Assembly (NCBI GenBank): GCA_029204225.1
Contig: CM055108.1
Location: forward strand, 18,261,779 to 18,325,778
Length of the DNA: 64,000 nt
Source: Diphasiastrum complanatum
Lineage: Eukaryota; Streptophyta; Lycopodiopsida; Lycopodiales; Lycopodiaceae
Direction: 5' to 3'
Part shown: positions 58,061 to 64,000 of the stretch, one piece after another
How positions within the stretch are numbered: the stretch's first letter is position 1
How the letters are laid out: the number at the start of each line of letters is the position of its first letter
The notes under the pieces: model-generated
Databases searched by the model: none
What the model was told of the DNA's origin: nothing
The model's input: only the letters and a program-made list of their open reading frames with translations
Made by a program: the position numbers and the translations under genes

Positions 58061-59490
58061 CATTTATTGTCAAATACTTAAATCTATTTCATTCATGTTT
58101 TATGCTTTTGCATATTTCTTTTTTATACAAGTTCAATAAAGTTATTGTTGACAGATCCCCTGCTACAGAGGACCTGTTGTTTACTTTTCTGCTTCTTGCT
58201 TACATATCTATTTCTTGCCTGTTACCAGGCTCGTTTGGGCATTACTTGACTGTTTCTTATGTGTTACAATGCCCAGGCCAGGCAGAAACGGACTGAATAA
58301 CTCTGTAGTATAGATTTTCTTTGTCCTGCCTGTTAGAGGACTACTCAGGGACGTCACTCTTGAACGCACTTACATTCTACATAGGATGCAAGCCAAGAAC
58401 GCTCATTCATAGATCAACATGCAAACCAATGAACGGTCAGTAGTTTCTACTGCTATTTACTCTAAAAACAGATTGAAATCAGATCCTACACTACACTGAA
58501 CTGAGCTACATTTGCATAAACTGATAAACAAGAAACAAGAACTAATCTACAGCATGTTAGAAGTCCAAGAATCAAGAAACTAACTAGCCTTTTGATTCTT
58601 GGACATCCCAAGAACATCAAGAACTAGAATGTTAGAGAATATGCAAGATTTATGCCACATCTTTAGTTTACTTGAATGCTGGCTCCTACATTAATCCACA
58701 AGAAAACAAGAAATTTAATCTAGGAAAGCAAGAAAACTAATCCACTCTAAATCCACAACCACACAATATGAATGGAAGGGCATGATCATAGGGGCATCAC
58801 TCAAGAAAACCATCATGATCAAGGAGCTTAGTGTAGCATCAAACTCATGAAAAATCTTCTTATTAAGCATGAAGTAGGTACAATGCAAAAAGCTCCTCTT
58901 CACAAAGAGAGAGTCTCTTAAATAAGCAAGAGAGCTCCTTAGGTGGCATCCTAGTGGAATTTCCACATTTCACAAATTACAAGTAGAATACTGCTCTCCA
59001 CTAGAGGTCACCATCAAAAGGTGGCTCACTCTACTTTCTTTAAGAGGGGTCTATTTGCATTTATTACATTCGCTTAGAAATACTAGTTCCTACATGGTCA
59101 TTCCATCTTCCAGGATTCACCATGAGGCTTACACAGTTCTTGCATGTCTTTCCTAGCTACTATTTTTCGGCTCTCATACTCGGCTCTCAGTCTTCATTAG
59201 TCTCGTCTTCTCAGAGACCTCCTCGGTCTAAGGTGAGAGGTGCTCTTGAGTTGCTCTGTTCGAGTATCTTGGGGATTCGTCAGAATCAGCCAACAGTTAT
59301 ATGACGATCATATACTATAAATATGATGTAGATGGATGTGTGACAAGGAGATTCGTGAGATAGATGTGGAAAAAAAACATGAAGATGTAGTGGAGACTGT
59401 ATGTATGATTGAGAGAGATTTTCCAACCTCCATCTTGGACATACAAGTGCATCTACTTGTGCACTTGGTCCAAGAAATTAGTATTGCTGG
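58061..59490. other. Intergenic stretch, no gene seen
   Basis: Short open stretches only. TATATCTAT- and AAGAATCAAGAA-type words recur around 58500-58620 without defining a repeat. Confidence 0.5.
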
Positions 59491-59494
59491 TCCT

Positions 59495-59880
59495 TGTGCA
59501 CTCAAGGTACAATACATCATAGCGATCTTTGTGGTCCAATTCCAACTCCGTCCTTAGGAGATGCAATCTATTTTATCACTTTCATAGATGATTATTCTAG
59601 ATGGTCTACAATCATGTTCATTAAGCACAAATCTGAAACCTTTGAATGCTTCAAGAGATTCAAGGCCATGGCTGAGACACAAACATCTACAAAAGTGAAG
59701 GCACTCTGAACTGATGGTGGCGGCGAACACATCTCTAACGAGATGACTGACTACATGGCTGAGCATGGTATTAGAAGATAGTTCACCACTTCCTATTCAC
59801 CTCAACAGAACGAGATTGCAGAAAGGAAGAATCAAACTCTTCTCAACTCAGCCAGATCCATGCTACATCAAGCACACTAA
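59495..59880 (+). pseudogene. Ty1/copia integrase catalytic core relic
   Basis: Plus strand: HSDLCGPIPTPSLGDAIYFI starts the core with the first catalytic D. FIDDYSRWSTIMFIKHKSET follows, then a stop and TDGGGEHISNEMTDYMAEHG with the second D, and SYSPQQNEIAERKNQTLLNS with the E. The D,D35E triad is thus visible, but two stops interrupt it. It ends at 59880 exactly where the LTR of the minus-strand element A2 begins, so A2 probably inserted into this older copy. Confidence 0.85.
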
Positions 59881-60816
59881 TGAAGAATAGAAGAAATCGT
59901 GAAACAGTCGCGACAACCACGATCCTCTTGCGATTCGGATGGAGTTCAGATGCGATCGTTGAACACTGCCAGCTGAATCACTCCTACAGTCCTCCAGAAT
60001 GTAGTCAGGCACTGTTGATCTACGTTTGTAAATTAATGCAGCATTCAACAAACTCAACCAATGTGCGAAATTGAAATAAATGGGAGAATCAGACACACGA
60101 AATCAGCAGACACATTTGCATTAAAGATCATACACCATAAATTGACATGTGCACAATGGCTACAAAGTCATCTATTAATTTTCTCTGATTCTTAGAGCAC
60201 TGCATGCAGATCCACGTAGTGCGTTGGCTTGAGAGAAATACAATTCTCTCATGAATGGATATCTCGCTTACTAGCAGACTTGTGGATCTCTATGGATCCT
60301 GATCACAGAACTTGTCTCGCATGCAGGCGGACTTCTTGTCTGTATTTTGTCTTGATTGCTTACTAGCATCAAACTGCTACATTGTATGTGTATTCTATAT
60401 CTGTATGTCAAGTATCATCTAGTAAGTATATATCGCTCTATGTAGCTTTAAGATTAGAGTGATTAAGCATCTACAACTAATCAAGAAATTACAAGAGTGG
60501 TAGATTAGCCACGACCTAGAGTGTCTCTGCTGACGTCATGCTATCAGATTAGATATCTGTACTTCTGGGTACTTGCATGATTCTTTGCTGGTACTCTTTG
60601 GAGCGTGAGGGCAAAAGACGGTTTCACAACGTTTTTCGTGTCGCATCGTTGGTTTCGTTTTCGTTGTCTGACCTTCTCATGTAGGACCGCAAAAGATTCT
60701 TGTTCGTGAATCTTTCACGTTCGTGTCTTCTTGCTAGGTGTTAGCAAAACTTTCGTGTTCGCAAAACCTTCATGTTTCGTGTCTCTCGATTTTCGTGTTT
60801 GCGAATATCTTCATCA
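59881..60816 (-). repeat. 3' LTR of copia A2
   Basis: 936 bp, TGAAGAATAG...CTTCATCA on the plus strand (TGATGAAG...ATTCTTCA on the sense strand). The middle matches 13668-13940 of A1. Borders are inferred from the TG/CA ends and the sharp switch to copia integrase at 59880; the second LTR is outside the window. Confidence 0.65.
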
Positions 60817-62460
60817 GGCAGAGGGCTGAAAGCTTTGTAATTGGAAACATTTTGTTTCTTCAACTCCCTCTCAAAGCATGATAGCTTTATGATCCCGAAA
60901 CCGCTCCTCTGTCTCTCAAAGAGTCCTTTGTCCAGGGCTTTGATGAATATGTCAGCAACCATGTCTTTCATTCCGATGAAGGTGGTCTGCAGTATCCCCT
61001 TTTCAATTAGATCCCTGATCAAGTGGTACTTGATTGTAATATGCTTCATTCTCGAATGGAACACGGGATCTTTCGTTAGATATATTGCAGAGGTGTTGTC
61101 CATCGTAAGACTAGATGCTCGTTCCTTGTTTCGCCCAATTCGTCTAGGAACTGCCTTAGCCAGATTATCTCGTTGGCCATCTTTGTTGCTGCAATGTACT
61201 CTGCTTCGCAGGACTTGCTGACCCAGAGAATTGCTGCTCCTGATGTTATGGTGCATCCTCCTAAGACGCTTTTACAATTGTCCTTGAGAGATGCCCAGCT
61301 AGCATCACTGTAGGAAAGTATCTTGAAACCTGCGTCATGACAATAACACAACCCGTCATCCCTCGTTAATTGAAGATATTACAAAATGCGTTTTGCAATC
61401 TTCCAATGTGTTGAGCCTAGATTCGTGCAGAATTGGTCATCCTAAATACTACATAGACAATATCAGGGCGTGTGTTGTCTGCAAGGTACATTAGTGATCC
61501 TATCAACTTCCTATAAGGTATGTGTTGCATCTGTTCTCTCTCTTCCTCAGTCTTCGGACAATCATCATTTGTCAGCACCGTCCTTTGTTAGCATTGGAGT
61601 GTTTGCTCCTTTGCAGTTCAGCATCCCAAAGTCCTATAGGATCTTCTAGGTGTATCTGGACTAGTGAAAATATAGCTTACCTTTCTCATAGTCCCTTTCA
61701 ACTTGTAAGCCTAGGTAACACCTAGCTTCTCCCAGATCCATGATCTCGCAATGTTTCGAGATGTCTGTCTTCACTTCAGCAATCAGCTACTCACTCCTGC
61801 AAGATATCAGAGTGTCGTCCACATACACAACCACAATGATGGTCTGCCCATCTGTAACTTTGACATATACATTGGAATTGGCCAACAGAGCCTTGAATCC
61901 TAATGATTTCAGGGCTTGATCTTTCTTCTTGTACCATTGTCAGATTGATTATTTCAGACCGTAGATACTTTTGTGCATTCTGCATGCATAGTCAGGAAGT
62001 TAATTTGAGACATATCTTGGGGGTTGATCCATATAGACCTCTTCGTCTAGCTCGCATGCAAGAAGGTTGTCTTCTCGTCCACAATGTGGATCCTAAGGTC
62101 ATAAGCTGCTGCATGTGCAAATAACAGATGTAGGGACGAATCTTTAACGACAGGAGAGAAGGTTTTAGAGTAGTCAATACCATATCTCTGAGAAAATCCC
62201 TTCGCTACCAGTCTTGCCTTGTATTTCGTGATATTTCCATCTGGCCCATATTTGAGCTTGAAAATCCATTTGCATTTGATAGTCTTGCGCTTATGTGGTA
62301 ATGGCTCCAATGTCCATACCTGGTTCTTCCTCATGGACTCCATCTCTTCGTTCATGGCCTGGATCCATCTGTCCTTTATTGCTTCCTCGAAAGTCTGTGG
62401 TTCGCCACTGAATCCATAGAACTCTTCTGATGGAGAAGCTGAGCTGCTTGGCATATATCT
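60817..62460 (-). pseudogene. Copia A2 reverse transcriptase and RNase H
   Basis: Minus strand: FSGEPQTFEEAIKDRWIQAM, KWIFKLKYGPDGNITKYKAR, LVAKGFSQRYGIDYSKTFSP, RIHIVDEKTTFLH, then with a frameshift VYVKVTDGQTIIVVVYVDDT (catalytic YVDD, about 61810-61830) and DLGEARCYLGLQVERDY. RNase H: CYCHDAGFKILSYSDASWAS, GAAILWVSKSCEAEYIAATK, MANEIIWLRQFLDELGE, FHSRMKHITIKYHLIRDLIE, DIFIKALDKGLFERQRSGFG. Unlike A1 there is no filler in RNase H. Several stops and frameshifts. Confidence 0.9.
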
Positions 62461-64000
62461 TGTTGGCGCTCTTCGTGGTCTTGTCGACCTTCTGGGAGAT
62501 CCTCCCGGGACAACAATGCCTTTGCCTTTGTCTGCTCTGCTAGGTCCGGAACCATCTTGGTTTATAGGAACTATAGCAGTAGTCTGCCTCTCGAATCTTT
62601 CTTCTTCAGATTCATCACTCGAATGGGAGACGACTCAAAAATCTTTGTTTTTGCGTTCGTCCTCTGCTCCCTCTGTCATTGGCAGCAAGTCATAGTACTG
62701 TCTCTCCATAACTTTGTAGCTGACAGAATCATCATAGGCCATTGTCCAGCTCTCATCAAATCTGTACTCACTATTTTCACAGTGTTCGTGTCTGGCATGT
62801 AGACTTTGTAGTATGACAAGTTGTTGTCATATCCTACTAGAAATCCCTGCTCGGCTTTCTCATCAAGCTTCTTTCAAACTTATCAGGAATATGTGCATAA
62901 GTTGCATAGCCAAAGATTCTGACGTGAGACAGGTTGGGCTTTTTACCCCACCATAGCTCGTGTGGTGTCGTGTGAGGGACACCAGACTTACCTATTCTAT
63001 TCTGGATGTATGCGGCTAAAGCTACTGCTTTAGCCCACAGTACTCTTGGAGCCTTCGAGTAGGCCATCATGCATCTGGCTGCTTCCATCAGAATTCTATT
63101 CTTTCATTCAGCAACACCATTGTGCTGCGGTGTGTAGGCTGAAGTCCTTCTGTGAATGATGCCACGATCATTGCAGAAGTCAGTGAAGCGATTCGAGATG
63201 TATTCGCCGCATCGATCTGTTCTGATCTGCTTCACTTTGCTTCATGTACATCTCTCAGTCCAATTCACGTATTCTGTGAATTTATCAAGTGCTGAATAAA
63301 ATACACTCTGGCAAATTTGCTATAGTCCTCAATGAAGGTTATATAATATTTTGAACCTCCTACTGAGATCACATTGAATGGTCCGTAGATGTCAGAATGC
63401 ACTTACTCCAGAATCTTGGCCGTTCTATAGGAGTCTTTGATGAATGGAGTGCGTGACATCTTGCCCTTCAAACATGCATCACAGGTGGTCGAACTGGTTA
63501 CATTCGAGATGTTGCCCCTATTATTGTTCCATGATAGCTTGCTTGATAAAGCGCCATTGAGTTCATGTGGCATAGTCTTCTGTGCCACAGAGTGTCTGGC
63601 AAGTCATCATGAGTCTGATGCACCTGATCTGCCGGTAGGCGTACCTTCAGATGATATAGGTTTCCTTTCCTTCTGCCTTGAGCGATCAATGTACTGGTAC
63701 TGGCATCAATCACGTTGCACGCTTCGTTAAAAAATGTCACACGCATCCCTACATTTGTTATTCTTGCTACAGAAGGCAAGTCTTGTTGCAGACTAGGCAC
63801 GAACAGAATGTCTTCGAGCTGTCTATCTCTGCCATTGTGTTGAGCCATAGTGAACCAATACCGTTCACTTGATGTCTAGATCTACCTCCAAGAACTATGA
63901 ATCTTGAAGGATCTGCACTTCTGAAATCAGACATTATTCGTCTTGATGTCATGAAGTGTGAGGTGGCTCCTGAATCTAGGATCACCTCATGTGTGTAAGA
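62461..64000 (-). pseudogene. Copia A2 protease, integrase and linker
   Basis: Minus strand: VILDSGATSHFMTSRR is an intact-looking retropepsin active site (D-S-G-A-T) at about 63935-63985. VARITNVGMRVTFF, DTLWHRRLCHMNSMALYQAS (pre-integrase), CDACLKGKMSRTPF (zinc-binding pair) and HSDIYGPFNVISVGGSKYYI (first catalytic D) follow. Distal pieces include ARCMMAYSKAPRVLWAKAVA, AAYIQNRIGKSGVPHTTPHE and HVRIFGYATYAHIPDKFERS, then the linker SPRRSTRPRRAPTRYMP. Stops lie within the integrase core. Confidence 0.9.

Larger units (their letters stand above)
59881..64000 (-). mobile_element. Ty1/copia element A2 (runs out of the window)
   Basis: Minus strand, from the window edge: protease, pre-integrase, integrase, linker, RT, RNase H, 3' LTR. 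Same family as A1 (shared RRAPxRYMP, EEFYGFxGExQTFEEAI, KWVYKL/KWIFKL, YSDASWASL, MANEIIWLRQFLD). Gag and 5' LTR lie beyond 64000. Frameshifts and stops make it inactive, but it is the fuller reference for what A1 has lost. Confidence 0.9.

Overview
The window is nuclear DNA of a land plant with a large, transposon-filled genome. Three things point there. Nearly all recognisable coding sequence belongs to plant-type Ty1/copia, Ty3/gypsy (including a lineage primed by tRNA-Asp), LINE and CACTA elements. There is one decayed gene of the plant-specific BBR/BPC (GAGA-binding) family. Long (GA)n and (TA)n arrays are scattered throughout. I cannot name the species. Almost every element ORF carries stops, frameshifts or deletions, so the region reads as old, nested, mostly non-autonomous heterochromatin-like DNA.

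Layout. 1-2775: Ty3/gypsy gag-pol relic (+), abutting a LINE relic (-, 2757-4290). 4.4-7.3 kb: palindrome clusters, microsatellites and a three-unit tandem repeat. 7.6-8.3 kb: second LINE copy (+). 8.4-9.06 kb: three ~220-bp tandem units. 9.1-11.9 kb: weak signs of a spliced host gene on the minus strand. 11.9-12.3 kb: ~68-bp minisatellite. 13.7-16.9 kb: internally deleted copia element A1 (+). 16.9-18.3 kb: copia relic and ~80-bp minisatellite. 18.6-29.2 kb: two nested Ty3/gypsy elements (-) of one family. The inner one has a perfect 5-bp target-site duplication. The outer one ends in an LTR joined to a full-length tRNA-Asp copy. 29.5-31.4 kb: another LTR and a gag relic (-). 31.4-35.2 kb: copia C1 (+). 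36.7-39.8 kb: Ty3/gypsy relic (+) interrupted by two foldback/hairpin modules. 39.8-40.3 kb: copia relic (-). 41.7-46 kb: GA-bearing repeats, tRNA-derived SINE-like pieces and the BPC pseudogene (-). 47.9-50.15 kb: duplicated non-coding segment. 50.4-54.0 kb: complete but deleted copia E (+) with unusual LTR ends. 54.7-56.5 kb: copia C2 (+). 56.55-58.06 kb: CACTA transposase relic (+). 59.5-59.9 kb: copia integrase relic (+). 59.9-64.0 kb: copia A2 (-), same family as A1.

How it fits together. The best-resolved piece is the nested pair at 18.6-29.2 kb. Removing the inner element with one copy of its AGGAC duplication brings two blocks of an unrecognised ORF, lying between integrase and 3' LTR, into one reading frame. 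The outer element's 3' LTR is followed by the usual spacer and primer-binding site, but the sequence then continues through the anticodon and D-arm of tRNA-Asp, including CCA. This suggests copying, or recombinational capture, of the whole primer tRNA. No intact host gene, rRNA or CRISPR array was seen.
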